A DNA stretch of 64,000 nt from Buchnera aphidicola (Acyrthosiphon lactucae) (GCF_005083565.1 NZ_CP034891.1:496001-560000), one strand, 5' to 3'; shown: positions 41,465 to 54,585, numbered from the stretch's first letter. The notes: generated by a model not told the origin, from the sequence alone. Numbers and translations: made by a program.

Positions 41465-42322
41465 ATGCCAGCAATAATTATAGACGGTAATAAAATAGCA
41501 AAAAAATTACAATTAAATATTTTAAAAAAAGTTAATAAAAGAAAAAAAACTGGAAAAAAAATACCGGGATTAGCTATGATTTTAGTGGGAAATCATATTC
41601 CTTCAAAAATTTATGTAAATAAAAAAAAAATAGCATGCAAAAATGTTGGTTTTTTTTCAGAATGTTGGAATTTTCCTGATAATGTTAGTGAAATAGAGAT
41701 ATTAAATCTTATTTCAAAATTAAATAAAAATAACAATATAGATGGAATTTTAATACAATTACCACTTCCTCAACAAATAAATCATATAAAAATTTTAAGT
41801 AGTATTATACCTGATAAAGATGTAGATGGATTTCATCCATATAATACTGGATCTTTATGTCAAAGAACACCAAAATTAAGAGCATGTACACCTAAGGGTA
41901 TTATTACGATGTTGAAATATAATAAAATTAAGACTCATGGATTACATGCAGTAATGGTTGGGGCATCTAATATAGTTGGAAGACCTATGAGTTTAGAACT
42001 GTTATTAGCAGGATGCACAACTACTGTTACACATCGATTTACTAAAAATTTAAAAGATCATGTAAAAAATGCTGATTTATTAATCGTTGCAGTTGGAAAA
42101 GCAAATTTTTTAAAAGGACATTGGATTAAAGATGGATCTATCGTTATAGATGTTGGAATTAATAGATTAAAAAATGGAACAATAGTAGGTGATGTAGATT
42201 TTAAAAATGCATATTTAAGAGCATCTTATATCACTCCTGTACCAGGAGGAGTTGGTCCTATGACTGTTGCAACATTATTACAAAACACATTAGAAGCTTG
42301 TGAGAATTATCACGATATTTAA
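41465..42322 (+). CDS. folD: FolD, methylenetetrahydrofolate dehydrogenase/cyclohydrolase
   Basis: FolD converts 5,10-methylene-THF to 10-formyl-THF, which supplies Fmt (encoded here) and purine synthesis. From the ATG at 41465 it has 285 residues (E. coli 288). Motifs: [11 protein letters not shown] with the catalytic Lys, [23 protein letters not shown], the NADP site [10 protein letters not shown], and [16 protein letters not shown] slightly longer frame from a TTG at 41450 is less likely. Its TAA overlaps the TAA of the convergent cysS by two bases. Confidence 0.97.
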   Translation: MPAIIIDGNKIAKKLQLNILKKVNKRKKTGKKIPGLAMILVGNHIPSKIYVNKKKIACKNVGFFSECWNFPDNVSEIEILNLISKLNKNNNIDGILIQLPLPQQINHIKILSSIIPDKDVDGFHPYNTGSLCQRTPKLRACTPKGIITMLKYNKIKTHGLHAVMVGASNIVGRPMSLELLLAGCTTTVTHRFTKNLKDHVKNADLLIVAVGKANFLKGHWIKDGSIVIDVGINRLKNGTIVGDVDFKNAYLRASYITPVPGGVGPMTVATLLQNTLEACENYHDI

Positions 42323-43713
42323 AATTTTTTATTTTTACGCCATATTGTTTTATTAGGTAAATCTTCTAAAATAATATTTAGAGATATTAATTTTTCGCGT
42401 ATTTTATCCGCTTCTTTCCATAATTTTGACTGTCTTGCAATATTTCTTTTTTCTATTAAAAACTGAATCTTTTTTAATGTATATGAATTTAATGTAGTTT
42501 TTTTTTGTAAAAAATCTTCTGGATTTTGTAATAAAAATCCTAAATTATTAGCTAAATATTTTAATCGAAAAGCAAAATTATTAGTTTTTAATACATCTTT
42601 ATTTTTAAAAAAATTAATTTTGCGTGCTATTTTAAAAAAAATAGAAAATACCTTAGGAGTATTAAAATCGTCATTCATTGCATCATAAAATTCAAGTTCA
42701 AAATTAACACCTTCTTCATTATTTAAAAAAGGATGAGTATTATATAATGCCGTATATAAATATTTTAATGAAATGTATGCTTGATTTAAATTTTTTTCAC
42801 AATAATGAATAGGATGACGGTAATGCGTTGAAAGAAAAAAATAACGTAAAACTTCAGGATTGCACTCTTTTAAAACATTTCTTAAAAAATGAGCATTGCC
42901 TAAAGACTTAGACATTTTTTTATTATTTATAATCACCATACCAGTATGCATCCAAAAATTTATTTTCGATTTATTATTAAAGCATACAGATTGAGATCTT
43001 TCATTTTCATGATGGGGAAAAAGCAGATCGGAGCCACCTCCATGAATATCTACAGAATTATTAAAAAAAACATTAGTTATAGCACTACATTCAATATGCC
43101 AACCAGGACGTCCTCTCCCCCATGGCGAATTCCAAGAAAAATCTTTTTTTTTAGAAACTTTCCAAAGTGTAAAATCTAACGGATTTTCTTTCATTTTATT
43201 TTCAGGAATACGAGATCCGGATTTTAATAACTTTAAAGATTGACGAGATAAAACTCCATAATTAGGATCACTATTTATAGAAAAAATAACATCACCATTT
43301 TTATTTATATATGCATGTCCTTTTTGTATTAACTTTATAATCATTTCAATAATTTTATTAATATAATCTGTTACACAAGGTTCTTCATCAGGAGGAGATA
43401 TTCCTAATAAATTAAAATCTTTATGCATTTCTTTTATCATAGAATTGGTAAAATCATTAATTTTAGTTTTTTCTTTTATTGATTTTAAAATAATTTTATC
43501 ATCAACATCAGTAATATTTCTAATATATTTTACTTGAAAACCAGAAAAACGCAAATAACGTACTATCATGTCAAAAGCTACAAAAGTACGTCCATGTCCA
43601 ATATGACAAAAATCATATACAGTAACACCACATACATATAAATTAATTTTATCTTTTTTAATAGGTTTAAAAATTTCTTTCTTTTTAGTTAGTGTATTAA
43701 AAATTTTTAACAT
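42319..43713 (-). CDS. cysS: Cysteinyl-tRNA synthetase
   Basis: CysS charges tRNA-Cys. It has 464 residues (E. coli 461). The class I HIGH motif is HIGH at residues 37-40, the zinc-binding Cys28 lies in YVCGVTVYD, and further zinc ligands lie in GWHIECSA and HHENE. The KMSKS motif is KKMSKSLGN. The tail RRNKKF-like end matches E. coli TTWRRK. It is convergent with folD with overlapping stop codons. The upstream gap to ybeD (43714-43965) is AT-rich and must hold both divergent promoters. Confidence 0.97.
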   Translation of the reverse strand: MLKIFNTLTKKKEIFKPIKKDKINLYVCGVTVYDFCHIGHGRTFVAFDMIVRYLRFSGFQVKYIRNITDVDDKIILKSIKEKTKINDFTNSMIKEMHKDFNLLGISPPDEEPCVTDYINKIIEMIIKLIQKGHAYINKNGDVIFSINSDPNYGVLSRQSLKLLKSGSRIPENKMKENPLDFTLWKVSKKKDFSWNSPWGRGRPGWHIECSAITNVFFNNSVDIHGGGSDLLFPHHENERSQSVCFNNKSKINFWMHTGMVIINNKKMSKSLGNAHFLRNVLKECNPEVLRYFFLSTHYRHPIHYCEKNLNQAYISLKYLYTALYNTHPFLNNEEGVNFELEFYDAMNDDFNTPKVFSIFFKIARKINFFKNKDVLKTNNFAFRLKYLANNLGFLLQNPEDFLQKKTTLNSYTLKKIQFLIEKRNIARQSKLWKEADKIREKLISLNIILEDLPNKTIWRKNKKF

Positions 43714-43965
43714 AATTTATATCCTATAAAAATATATTAAGGAAAATAATATAAAATATGTTATTTTCCATATTATCAATGTGCTAAACTGATTAGATTA
43801 TTTATTTACTAAAAACATTTATAAAATAATATTTAAAAATCAATTCTAAAGTCATTTAGAATATTTTAAAAATTAATTTGTAATAAATAATAAAAAATTA
43901 ATATTTTAGAAACGTTATATATATTAAAAAATAAAATATTTTATTGAAAAAATAGGGGATTAATA

Positions 43966-44229
43966 ATGAAAACAAAGTTACGAGAAATGTTAAAATTCCC
44001 TTGTTTTTTTACTTACAAGATTATTGGTTTAGCGCAGCCTGAACTTATTGACCAAATAATAAAAGTCATTCAAATTCAGATTCCGGGAGATTATACGCCT
44101 CAAGTAAAATCGAGTAACAGAGGAAATTATCTTTCTGTTTCAATTACAATATGTGCTAAAAATTTTGAACAAATTGAAATTTTATATCATGAAATTAGTA
44201 AAATTAATATAGTTAGAATGGTTTTATAA
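43966..44229 (+). CDS. ybeD: YbeD, DUF493-family small protein
   Basis: This 87-residue protein equals E. coli YbeD in length and is nearly collinear: [42 protein letters not shown], and the end INIVRMVL. The family has a ferredoxin-like ACT-type fold; its function is not known, although E. coli ybeD neighbours lipB. GGGGAT precedes the start. The lip genes are not adjacent here. It converges on cspE with a weak hairpin between them. Confidence 0.95.
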   Translation: MKTKLREMLKFPCFFTYKIIGLAQPELIDQIIKVIQIQIPGDYTPQVKSSNRGNYLSVSITICAKNFEQIEILYHEISKINIVRMVL

Positions 44230-44263
44230 AAAATAAAATACATGTAAAAATGTCTATAATAAT

Positions 44264-44295
44264 ATAGTACAGCCCTATTAAAAGAGCCGTACTAT
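44264..44295. terminator. Imperfect hairpin between convergent ybeD and cspE
   Basis: ATAGTAC and GTACTAT flank a partly paired AGCCCT/AGAGCC interior, giving about eleven to thirteen pairs with two mismatches. It lies between two convergent genes and is GC-richer than its surroundings, but there is no clear T tract either way. It could serve both transcripts. Confidence 0.45.
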
Positions 44296-44335
44296 AAAAA
44301 ACAATTTGTATTTATGTCAAAAAAAACAAATCATT

Positions 44336-44545
44336 TTACAAACTAACAACATTAGCAGCAGATGGTCCTTTTGCTCCTTCAGTGATTTCGAATTCAACAC
44401 TTTGACCTTCTGCTAAAGTTTTAAATCCATTACTTTGTATAGCTGAAAAATGTACAAAAACATCTTTACTTCCATCTTCTGGAGTAATAAAACCAAAACC
44501 TTTTGATTCATTAAACCACTTCACATTACCTTTGATCTTGGACAT
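44336..44545 (-). CDS. cspE: CspE, cold-shock-domain RNA chaperone
   Basis: This 69-residue single-stranded nucleic-acid binding protein melts RNA secondary structure. It carries RNP1 (KGFGFI) and RNP2 (VFVHF). It begins [20 protein letters not shown] and keeps [17 protein letters not shown], which fits E. coli CspE better than CspC (MAKIKGQ, TPADG). Only about six residues differ from my memory of CspE, far fewer than for most genes here. AAGG lies upstream of the ATG. The 265 bases from its start to the 5S terminator are AT-rich and probably hold its promoter and a long 5' leader. Some Buchnera annotations call this gene cspC. Confidence 0.93.
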   Translation of the reverse strand: MSKIKGNVKWFNESKGFGFITPEDGSKDVFVHFSAIQSNGFKTLAEGQSVEFEITEGAKGPSAANVVSL

Positions 44546-44810
44546 CTATATTACCTTACATGAAAAAATATACTAAATTGAAAAAAAGATTAATCAAAAA
44601 TTGTTTACTATATTATGATTTTTTTAAATCATAATATAAAAAATTTAAATTCTCAATAGATTAACATGTAAATCTATTGTTAGCTAGAAAGTAATTTAAT
44701 TTTAAAAAAATTTATATAAAATTTAATAAAAATATTTTTTATATTTTATGGATACTATACTATTGATAAAATAAAATAGTAATATTTTTTAGAATAATTT
44801 ATTTTAAATA

Positions 44811-44843
44811 TAAAAAAACCCGAAAAAATTTCGGGTTTTTTTT
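44811..44843 (-). terminator. Rho-independent terminator of the 23S-5S unit
   Basis: CCCGAAA/TTTCGGG (44819-44825 and 44829-44835) with a 3-base loop is flanked by a run of A on one side and T on the other, so it works on either strand. It directly abuts the 3' end of 5S RNA on the minus strand, where the tail reads GGGTTTTTTT. Confidence 0.9.
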
Positions 44844-44961
44844 GCCTGGATTTGACCTACTCTCGCACGGGGAGACCCCGTACTACCATTGGCGTTATAG
44901 CATTTCACTTCTGAGTTCGGAATGGATTCAGGTGGTACCACTACACTATTTTTACCAGGCA
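44843..44961 (-). rRNA. rrf: 5S ribosomal RNA
   Basis: A 119-base gene with matching ends TGCCTGG and CCAGGCA. The minus strand has the conserved CCGAACTCAGAAGTGAAA loop and the GGGGTCTCCCCGTGCGAGAGTAGG arm. It lies about 100 bases after 23S and just before the terminator. Confidence 0.97.
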
Positions 44962-45042
44962 TTTTTATAAATTTTATTTTTTTTAAAGCAAATTAATAGA
45001 GTAATAAATTCAGTAAAACAAGCTTTTTATTAAATTTATTTT

Positions 45043-45062
45043 AAAAACACCTCTGGTGTTGT

Positions 45063-45072
<10 letters not shown>
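45043..45072 (-). other. 3' arm of the 23S processing stem
   Basis: This stretch pairs with 47969-48000 across the whole 23S gene: AAAACACCT with AGGTGTTTT, and GTTGTAAGGTTAAG with CTTAACCTTACAAC, a stem of about 25 pairs. In E. coli the equivalent stem is cut by RNase III to release 23S RNA. Confidence 0.8.
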
Positions 45073-47968
<2,896 letters not shown>

Positions 47969-47976
<8 letters not shown>

Positions 47977-48000
47977 TTACAACCCACAGGTGTTTTAAAA
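47969..48000 (-). other. 5' arm of the 23S processing stem
   Basis: Partner of 45043-45072. The two arms are more conserved to each other than the AT-rich spacers around them, as expected for an RNase III processing stem. Confidence 0.8.
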
Positions 48001-48135
48001 AATAAGTTATATGCTTGTTTTCCGAATTTTTAAAGAGCTTGTTTTTTAAAATTTTAACTTTAATTTAAAAGTTATTTTGAGAATAACATAATAATTTGAA
48101 TTAGTATATAATATTTTAAAAATATTTTTATTTAT

Positions 48136-48208
48136 CGTCCCCTAGGGGATTTGAACCCCTGTTGCCGCCGTGAAAGGGCGGTGTCCTAGACCTCTAGACG
48201 AAGGGGAC
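48136..48208 (-). tRNA. tRNA-Glu (anticodon UUC)
   Basis: A 73-base cloverleaf on the minus strand with acceptor stem GTCCCCT/AGGGGAC and discriminator G. The anticodon stem CCGCC/GGCGG holds the loop CTTTCAC with TTC. The T arm is GGTTCAAATCC. CCA is not encoded. It lies about 160 bases upstream of 23S and is probably cut from the same transcript. It is the spacer tRNA of ancestral rRNA operons, here kept without 16S. Confidence 0.97.
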
Positions 48209-48245
48209 TTTAATATAGAAAATAACTTTTTATTTATTAATATAA

Positions 48246-48274
48246 TAAATAACAGATCAAAAAAAAAGAGTCAA
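48246..48274 (-). promoter_or_regulatory. Candidate promoter for tRNA-Glu-23S-5S
   Basis: On the minus strand TTGACT (48274-48269) is followed after 17 bases by TATTTA (48251-48246). The predicted start falls about 30 bases before tRNA-Glu. TTGACT equals the -35 of some E. coli rRNA promoters. Transcription from aroE may also read through. Confidence 0.5.
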
Positions 48275-48353
48275 GTAATTTCTTTATTATTAGATAAAAT
48301 ATATAAAAAAAAATTTATAAATAAAATTTTATATTATATATTTTTTAAAAAGA

Positions 48354-49175
48354 TTATTTTTTTAAAATATCAATAATATAATCTGTTTTTGGAAGAATAT
48401 TGTGCCATAAAAAAAAAGAATGAGCCGCTTGAAAAACTAACATTCCTATCCCATTAGAAAAAAAATTTGTTCCTATTTTAAGACACCAATCAATAAAAAA
48501 TGTATTATCTTTTCGATAATTCATATCATAAAAACATGTTTTTGAAGAAACTACAGATAAAGGAATAAAGTCATCTTTTTCTCCAATTAATGTTGATGTT
48601 GCATTAATAATCAAATCAAAAAATTTTATTTTTAATGAACGTTTATTAAAGATCTCTATATTTCCATATTTATTAAATTGTGAAACTAATTTTTTAGCAT
48701 TTAAAAAAGTTCTATTTAAAATAAATATTGAACATCCAAATGATAGAAGAGGGAAAAGAACCCCTTTAACTGCACCACCTGCACCAATTATTAATATTGA
48801 ATAATTCTTTTTGATGAAATTTAGTCTTATTAAATCAGACAACAAGCCAATTCCATCTGTATTGTCTCCTAGAATATACTTATTATCTACTTTTTTAAAT
48901 GTGTTAACAGATTTAGAAATTTTAGCTCTTTCAGTTAATTTATCACAAAAAAAATATGCTTCTTGTTTAAATGGTGCAGTAATATTTGCACCTTGACCAT
49001 ATTTATTAAAAAAATCATGTAAAATAGTATCAAAACTATCTAATGGAACATTCACAGATTTGTAAATATGCAAAATACCTGTCTGTTTTGAAAATAAATC
49101 ATGAATTTCAGGAGATTTACTATGATTAACAGGATTTCCAAACACAGCATAATTAAATTTTTGATTTTTAAACAT
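48354..49175 (-). CDS. aroE: Shikimate dehydrogenase
   Basis: AroE reduces 3-dehydroshikimate in the shikimate route to aromatic amino acids, a pathway by which Buchnera feeds its aphid host. It has 273 residues (E. coli 272). Shikimate-site residues lie in GNPVNHSKSP and NITAPFKQEA, the NADP site is IGAGGAVKGVL, and LGDNTDGIG and GIGMLVFQAAHSF are conserved. The ATG overlaps the end of tsaC by 8 bases, as expected for coupled translation. tRNA-Glu and 23S lie downstream on the same strand. Confidence 0.96.
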   Translation of the reverse strand: MFKNQKFNYAVFGNPVNHSKSPEIHDLFSKQTGILHIYKSVNVPLDSFDTILHDFFNKYGQGANITAPFKQEAYFFCDKLTERAKISKSVNTFKKVDNKYILGDNTDGIGLLSDLIRLNFIKKNYSILIIGAGGAVKGVLFPLLSFGCSIFILNRTFLNAKKLVSQFNKYGNIEIFNKRSLKIKFFDLIINATSTLIGEKDDFIPLSVVSSKTCFYDMNYRKDNTFFIDWCLKIGTNFFSNGIGMLVFQAAHSFFLWHNILPKTDYIIDILKK

Positions 49176-49740
49176 AGCGAATTAACTTTCCATTAATAAT
49201 ATCAATGATCTTAGAGGGATTTTTTTCATTACCTATATTTCCATTTAATAATGGAAAATCTTTACCAAAACATTTAAAAACTTCTTCAGAAGTAAAACAT
49301 GGAGTCATATTTGAAACGTTAGCGCTGGTAGATATTAAAGCTTTTCCAAAAGCATTACATAGTTTTATTATTTCAATATGAGCACTTACACGTACAGCTA
49401 CAGTGTTAAATTTACCAGTTAACCAATAAGGTGCTTTAGGATGAGCTGGAAGTAAAAAAGTAAATGGTCCAGGCCAATAAAAAAAAAGTTTCTTTTTTTG
49501 TCTTTTTGATAAATATTTCTCATTAATATACATTTTTATCTGATTAAAATCTGCAGCAACTAATATAAATCCTTTTTCTACACTTCTTTTTTTTAAATTT
49601 AATAATTTTTTCACAGCTTTTTTACTAGTAGGATCACATCCTAGTCCAAACATTGATTCTGTAGGATATGCAATAACATTATCATTATGTAACATTTTTA
49701 TACAATAAAGTAATGAGTTTGAAAAACAATGTTTATCCAT
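49168..49740 (-). CDS. tsaC: TsaC, threonylcarbamoyl-AMP synthase
   Basis: TsaC (YrdC/Sua5 fold) makes threonylcarbamoyl-AMP for the t6A37 modification of ANN-decoding tRNAs. From the ATG at 49740 it has 190 residues, the E. coli length; the ATG at 49746 is an alternative. Motifs are VIAYPTESMFGLGCDP, LKKRSVEKGFIL with the nucleotide-binding basic residues, WPGPFTFLLPA, VAVRVSAH and STSANVS. It sits between smg and aroE in the order known from E. coli (smg, yrdD, yrdC, aroE). Confidence 0.95.
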   Translation of the reverse strand: MDKHCFSNSLLYCIKMLHNDNVIAYPTESMFGLGCDPTSKKAVKKLLNLKKRSVEKGFILVAADFNQIKMYINEKYLSKRQKKKLFFYWPGPFTFLLPAHPKAPYWLTGKFNTVAVRVSAHIEIIKLCNAFGKALISTSANVSNMTPCFTSEEVFKCFGKDFPLLNGNIGNEKNPSKIIDIINGKLIRYV

Positions 49741-49791
49741 TAACATTTTCTCATATAAAATTACTATTTTTTTGATTTAAAATGATATTAT

Positions 49792-50265
49792 TTAATGAAT
49801 AACTTCTTCTTTAAAATTAAATAATAAATTTTCAAGTTTACGATATACTAGTTCACATCCAGGTACATTAAACAATACAATTAATATAATCCATTTCAAA
49901 TCTTCAAGATTTAATTCATTAATATCTAATTCCATAATTCTTTCAATAATCATTTCTCGTGTATCTAATGTTAATATCTCTAATTGTTCTAAAAACAGTA
50001 TAAACCCACGACAATCAACATTTAATTTAAGAGACTCTTCTGGAGTATAAATGCGAGTAGAAATCTGATTTGATAATACATTAATAGATGAAATAATATT
50101 TTTCTTATAACAAGAAAGATTTTTTAACCAACGTAAAGCATTATAAATATCTCGTTTTTGAAAACCTATATCAAATAAATCATTAGTCAAACTATCGTAA
50201 TCAATAGAAATTCTTGATTCACTATTTACATAATTTTCAAACAAATATATTAATATATCAAACAT
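49792..50265 (-). CDS. smg: Smg, DUF494-family protein
   Basis: A 157-residue protein with the same length as E. coli Smg from the ATG at 50265, which has GAGG upstream. Matches: MFDILIYLFENY, IYNALRWLKNL, RIYTPEES, CRGFILFLEQ and DLKWIILIVLFNVPG. The function is not established; in E. coli it lies next to def-fmt and smf. The ORF could extend five codons upstream to 50280, without support. It diverges from def over about 200 bases that must hold both promoters. Confidence 0.94.
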   Translation of the reverse strand: MFDILIYLFENYVNSESRISIDYDSLTNDLFDIGFQKRDIYNALRWLKNLSCYKKNIISSINVLSNQISTRIYTPEESLKLNVDCRGFILFLEQLEILTLDTREMIIERIMELDINELNLEDLKWIILIVLFNVPGCELVYRKLENLLFNFKEEVIH

Positions 50266-50462
50266 TACGTCCTCAATCACATATTAAAAAATTTAAATAT
50301 TTAGTAATACATTCTATATAAGTTATTATTAATATTATTAATATTAATATAAATAAAATTCTTACTAAAAAAATATCAAAAATAAGAATAGTAAACTTTT
50401 AATTATAATAAAAAAGTTTATACTAATATATAAAATTCAACTATTTCGCATCTAAAATATAT

Positions 50463-50975
50463 ATGTCTTTGTTAAAAATACTCTATTACCCTGATACACG
50501 TTTAAGACTTATTGCTAAACCGGTAAATATAATTAATAAAAAAATACAAAAAATTGCAAATAATATGATAGATACAATGTATCAAGAAGAAGGAATTGGA
50601 TTAGCAGCAACTCAAGTCAATATTCAGTTACAAATCATAGTCATTAATACAATGGAAAAAGAAAAAAATAATTTAATACTTATTAATCCTAAAATTATTC
50701 AACAAGAAGGTGATATTAGTATTGAAGAAGGATGTTTATCTATACCAGAATACCGAGCTTCTATACCAAGATATAATTATATAAAAGTTCAAGCAATTAA
50801 TATTTATGGAAAAAAAATAGAAATAGAAGCAGAATCTATATTATCGATTTGCATACAGCATGAAATAGATCATCTTAAAGGTAAATTATTTATTGATTAT
50901 TTATCAAAATTCAAAAGAGAAAGAATTCATAAAAAAATGAAAAAATTTAAAAAAATAATAAAAAAAAATGCTTAA
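50463..50975 (+). CDS. def: Peptide deformylase
   Basis: Def removes the formyl group from the N-terminus of nascent proteins using bound iron. It has 170 residues (E. coli 169). All three family motifs are intact: [17 protein letters not shown] with the metal Cys, and [11 protein letters not shown] (HExxH with two metal His). It begins [11 protein letters not shown]. fmt follows 18 bases later, so the enzymes that add and remove formyl groups are co-transcribed. Confidence 0.98.
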   Translation: MSLLKILYYPDTRLRLIAKPVNIINKKIQKIANNMIDTMYQEEGIGLAATQVNIQLQIIVINTMEKEKNNLILINPKIIQQEGDISIEEGCLSIPEYRASIPRYNYIKVQAINIYGKKIEIEAESILSICIQHEIDHLKGKLFIDYLSKFKRERIHKKMKKFKKIIKKNA

Positions 50976-50993
50976 TCAAGGAATAAAATAAAT

Positions 50994-51938
50994 TTGAAAA
51001 AATTAAAAATTATTTTCGCTGGGACAGAATATTTTTCTGCTGAACATTTAAATGCACTAATTAGTTCTTCACATGATGTAATTTCAGTAATTACTCAGCC
51101 AGATAGTTCTTCTGGAAGAGGACAAAAAATCACTTTTTCTCCTGTAAAAAAACTATCTATAAATAATAAAATTTCTATTTTACAACCTTTAAACCTAAAC
51201 GATAAGAACTTTCAAGATAAATTATTAAAACTTAATGCAGATATAATGATAGTTGTATCTTATGGGAAAATAATACCAAAAAAAATTCTTACCATGTTTC
51301 CAAAAGGTTGTATTAATGTTCACCCTTCACTATTACCTAGATGGCGAGGAGCCACTCCAATTCAGTCATCAATTTTACATGGTGATAAAAAAACAGGTAT
51401 CAGTATTATTAACATGAATGATAAAATTGATTCTGGTACTATAATACATTCAATAATATGTAATATATCTTCAAACGATACTACTCAAAGCTTATCTTTA
51501 AAACTAATAAAAATTGGAATACAAGCACTGTTAGAAGTCCTGGAAAAAATCATATCAAATACAATTATTAAAAAAAAACAAAATGAAAAAAATGTAATTT
51601 TATCAAAAAAAATATGTAAAAAAGATGGTTTATTAAACTGGAATTTAGCAGCTGAAAGATTAGAACGTTTAATACGAGCATTTAATCCATGGCCCGTATG
51701 TTATTTTTTATTAGAAAATAAGACTATAAAGGTATGGCAATCAAAAGTGATTCCTATTGTACGATCACATTTCTCTGCAGGAGAGATTATATCCTCTAAT
51801 AAAGATGGAATTCAAATAAATACATCTTATCAAATATTAAATATCGAGAAACTACAATTACCTGGAAAAAAAATTATGGATGTTAAAAATATAATTATTT
51901 CTAAAAAAAATCTATTTAAAATTGGTACAATCATATAA
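50994..51938 (+). CDS. fmt: Methionyl-tRNA formyltransferase
   Basis: Fmt formylates initiator Met-tRNA, whose gene is also in this window. It has 314 residues (E. coli 315). It starts with TTG at 50994 (KKLKIIFAGT), with AAGGA upstream; no ATG fits the homology. The formyl-THF site and catalytic Asn/His lie in INVHPSLLPRWRGATPIQ and the catalytic Asp in MNDKIDSGT. The C-terminal tRNA-binding domain has IRAFNPWPVC and ends KNLFKIGTII. It converges on rplQ across a strong hairpin. Confidence 0.96.
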   Translation: MKKLKIIFAGTEYFSAEHLNALISSSHDVISVITQPDSSSGRGQKITFSPVKKLSINNKISILQPLNLNDKNFQDKLLKLNADIMIVVSYGKIIPKKILTMFPKGCINVHPSLLPRWRGATPIQSSILHGDKKTGISIINMNDKIDSGTIIHSIICNISSNDTTQSLSLKLIKIGIQALLEVLEKIISNTIIKKKQNEKNVILSKKICKKDGLLNWNLAAERLERLIRAFNPWPVCYFLLENKTIKVWQSKVIPIVRSHFSAGEIISSNKDGIQINTSYQILNIEKLQLPGKKIMDVKNIIISKKNLFKIGTII

Positions 51939-51997
51939 AAAAATATTTATATATTTTAAAAATATTGTTTCTTAAAAAAATCTATATTATAAAAAAT

Positions 51998-52025
51998 AAG
52001 CAAACGGTATATTTCCGTTTGCTTT
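51998..52025. terminator. Bidirectional terminator between fmt and rplQ
   Basis: A perfect 10-base stem AAGCAAACGG/CCGTTTGCTT (51998-52007 and 52015-52024) with a 7-base loop. A-rich on the left and T at the right, so it can end both the def-fmt and the ribosomal transcript. It is 59 bases after fmt and 42 bases after rplQ. Confidence 0.85.
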
Positions 52026-52066
52026 AAAATTATTTTTAATAATTTTTTATAAAAACAACATACATT

Positions 52067-52459
52067 TTATTCTTCTATAATTTCTTCTTTTTTATTTTTT
52101 TTAACACGATCAACTAATTCAATATAGGCCATTGGAGCTTTATCTCCAGATCGAAATCCACATTTTAAAATACGAGTATAACCTCCTAATCTACTAAAAA
52201 AAAAAGGCCCTAAATTTTTAAATAATTTTGCTACAATTGTATTGTCACGAATACGAGAAAATACTAATCGTCTGTGTGCAACAGTGTCTGTTTTAGATAA
52301 AGTAATAATAGGCTCGACAATACGACGCAGTTCTTTTGCTTTTGCTAAAGTAGTTTTTATAACTTCATGCGTAAATAACGAACATGCCATATTTTTTAAC
52401 ATAGAATTAAGATGAGCACTATTACGATTTAATTTACGACCACTTTTCCGATGACGCAT
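52067..52459 (-). CDS. rplQ: Ribosomal protein L17
   Basis: L17 is a large-subunit protein near the exit tunnel. It has 130 residues (E. coli 127), beginning [17 protein letters not shown] and including ANNLF-type stretches [23 protein letters not shown], then [14 protein letters not shown] near the end. The last residues are a short Lys/Glu-rich tail. It is the final gene of the alpha operon, 46 bases after rpoA. Confidence 0.97.
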   Translation of the reverse strand: MRHRKSGRKLNRNSAHLNSMLKNMACSLFTHEVIKTTLAKAKELRRIVEPIITLSKTDTVAHRRLVFSRIRDNTIVAKLFKNLGPFFFSRLGGYTRILKCGFRSGDKAPMAYIELVDRVKKNKKEEIIEE

Positions 52460-52505
52460 AAATTTATTCCTTCTATTAAGATATTAATATAAAATAAAAT
52501 ATAAA

Positions 52506-53495
52506 TTATTCATCTAAAATACTTGATGGTGGCCAATTTTCTAATCTCATACCAAGAGATAAACTTCGAGAAGCTAATATATCTTTAATTTCAGTTAAAG
52601 ATTTTTTTCCCAAATTAGGAGTTTTTAAAAGTTCTACTTCAGTTCTTTGTACCAAATCACCAATATAATGTATAGATTCTGCTTTAAGACAATTTGCAGA
52701 ACGTACTGTCAGTTCTAAATCATCTACTGGACGTAATAAAATAGGTTCAAATTCAGGTTTTTCTTCTTTAATTTCAGGTTCACGAACATCTCTTAAATCA
52801 ACAAAAGCTTCTAATTGTTCTGCTAAAATAGTAGCTGCTCGTCGAATTGCTTCTTCTGGATCAATCGTTCCATTTGTTTCCATTTCAATTACTAATTTAT
52901 CTAAATCAGTTCTTTGTTCTACACGTGCAGCTTCTACATTATAAGAAATTCTGTCTATGGGACTATAACAAGCATCAACTAATAAACAACCTATTGGTCG
53001 AGAATCTTCTTCTAAATGAATTCTCGAAGAAGCAGGAATATAACCTCTTCCACGTTGCACTTTTATTCTCATCTTAATAGAAGCATTTTCATAAGTTAAG
53101 TGACAAATAACGTGTTCTGGTTTAATAATTTCAACATCGCCATCATGTATGATGTCTGCAGCAGTAACTGAACCAATACCAGATTTATTCAATGTAAGAA
53201 AAGCTTCATCTTTACCATATAATTTTACAGCTAATTCTTTTAAATTTAATAATATTTCTAGAATATCTTCTTGTATACCTTCTTTAGTGCTGTACTCATG
53301 AAGTACTCCATCAATTTCAACTTCAGTTACAGCACATCCTGGCATGGAAGAAAGGAGAATTCTACGAAGTGCATTTCCAAGCGTATGACCAAATCCTCTT
53401 TCTAATGGTTCTAAAGTCACTTTAGTATGAGTTGCACTAATTTGTTCAATATCCACTAAACGGGGTTTTAAAAAATTCATGATAGAATTCTGCAT
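52506..53495 (-). CDS. rpoA: RNA polymerase alpha subunit
   Basis: RpoA seeds RNA polymerase assembly through its N-terminal domain and reads UP elements and activators through its C-terminal domain. It has 329 residues, the E. coli length. The assembly segment [22 protein letters not shown] is unchanged, and the C-terminal helix-hairpin-helix ([34 protein letters not shown]) is fully kept, so promoter UP-element contact should be retained in spite of regulator loss. It lies 28 bases after rpsD. Confidence 0.98.
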   Translation of the reverse strand: MQNSIMNFLKPRLVDIEQISATHTKVTLEPLERGFGHTLGNALRRILLSSMPGCAVTEVEIDGVLHEYSTKEGIQEDILEILLNLKELAVKLYGKDEAFLTLNKSGIGSVTAADIIHDGDVEIIKPEHVICHLTYENASIKMRIKVQRGRGYIPASSRIHLEEDSRPIGCLLVDACYSPIDRISYNVEAARVEQRTDLDKLVIEMETNGTIDPEEAIRRAATILAEQLEAFVDLRDVREPEIKEEKPEFEPILLRPVDDLELTVRSANCLKAESIHYIGDLVQRTEVELLKTPNLGKKSLTEIKDILASRSLSLGMRLENWPPSSILDE

Positions 53496-53523
53496 GTTGT
53501 CCTCTTATTAATAACTAAATTTA

Positions 53524-54144
53524 TTATTTAGAATAAAGTTCAACAATTAAGTATTCATTAATTTCTGCAGATAAATCAGAACGTTCAGGAAATCTTTTAA
53601 AAATACCTGTCATTTTAATTGGATTAACTTCTAACCAGATTGGTTTTTCTCTTTGTTCAACAAGTTCTAAAGCAGCTTTTATTCGTGATTGATTTTGAGA
53701 TTTATTTCTAATAGAAATTAGATCATTAGGAACAATTTGATATGAAGCAATATTAACAATTTTATTATTAACCATGATACATTTATGATTAATTAATTGT
53801 CTTGATTCAGCACGCGTACAACCAAAACCCATACGATAAACCACATTATCTAATCTAGATTCTAATAACTGTAATAAATTTGCTCCGGTATTACCTTTTA
53901 AACTAGCAGCTATTTTATAATATATTTTAAATTGTCGTTCTAAAACACCGTATAAACGACGTACTTTTTGCTTTTCACGTAATTGGACAGCATAATCAGA
54001 TAATCTAGGTTTACGAATACCATGTTGTCCAGGAGGCTGTTCTAATTTACATTTTGATTCTATTGGACGAAGACCTGATTTAAGAAATAGATCAGTACCT
54101 TCACGTCGACTTAATTTTAATTTTGGGCCTAAATATTTTGCCAT
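53524..54144 (-). CDS. rpsD: Ribosomal protein S4
   Basis: S4 is a primary 16S binder and, in E. coli, the translational repressor of the alpha operon. From the ATG at 54144, preceded by GGAG, it has 206 residues as in E. coli. A frame extension to 54156 adds four unmatched residues. It begins [20 protein letters not shown], carries the S4 RNA-binding domain near residues 95-155 ([13 protein letters not shown]), and ends [18 protein letters not shown]. Confidence 0.97.
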   Translation of the reverse strand: MAKYLGPKLKLSRREGTDLFLKSGLRPIESKCKLEQPPGQHGIRKPRLSDYAVQLREKQKVRRLYGVLERQFKIYYKIAASLKGNTGANLLQLLESRLDNVVYRMGFGCTRAESRQLINHKCIMVNNKIVNIASYQIVPNDLISIRNKSQNQSRIKAALELVEQREKPIWLEVNPIKMTGIFKRFPERSDLSAEINEYLIVELYSK

Positions 54145-54172
54145 TTTATTCTCCAAAAAAAATTCCTAAAAA

Positions 54173-54568
54173 TTATACACGACGTTTTTTAGGAGGACGA
54201 CAACCATTATGAGGAATTGGAGTCACATCAGTAATATTTGTAATACGAAATCCAGCTGCATTTAAAGCTCGAATTGTAGATTCTCTACCGGGACCGGGCC
54301 CTTTAACCATAACTTCTAAATTTTTTATACCATAATCTTTTACGATTTCTGCACAACGTTCAGCAGCAACTTGTGCTGCAAAAGGAGTAGATTTTCTAGA
54401 ACCCCGAAAACCAGAACCTCCTGAAGTTGCCCAACCTAAAGCATTCCCTTGTCTATCAGTAATAGTGACAATAGTATTATTAAAAGAAGCATGAATATGA
54501 GCTATACCATCTAAAATTTGTTTTTTTGCACGTCTACGTGTACGAACAGATGCTGAATTCTTTACCAT
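54173..54568 (-). CDS. rpsK: Ribosomal protein S11
   Basis: S11 lies in the platform of the small subunit. It has 131 residues (E. coli 129), with [41 protein letters not shown] and the invariant end [15 protein letters not shown]. It lies between rpsM (17 bases) and rpsD (28 bases to the S4 start). Confidence 0.98.
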   Translation of the reverse strand: MVKNSASVRTRRRAKKQILDGIAHIHASFNNTIVTITDRQGNALGWATSGGSGFRGSRKSTPFAAQVAAERCAEIVKDYGIKNLEVMVKGPGPGRESTIRALNAAGFRITNITDVTPIPHNGCRPPKKRRV

Positions 54569-54585
54569 AATTAATCTTACCTAAA

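Noticed and set aside
48170..48376. Plus-strand ORF of 68 codons
   Set aside because: It overlaps the tRNA-Glu gene and its candidate promoter and has a Lys/Ile-rich chance sequence.
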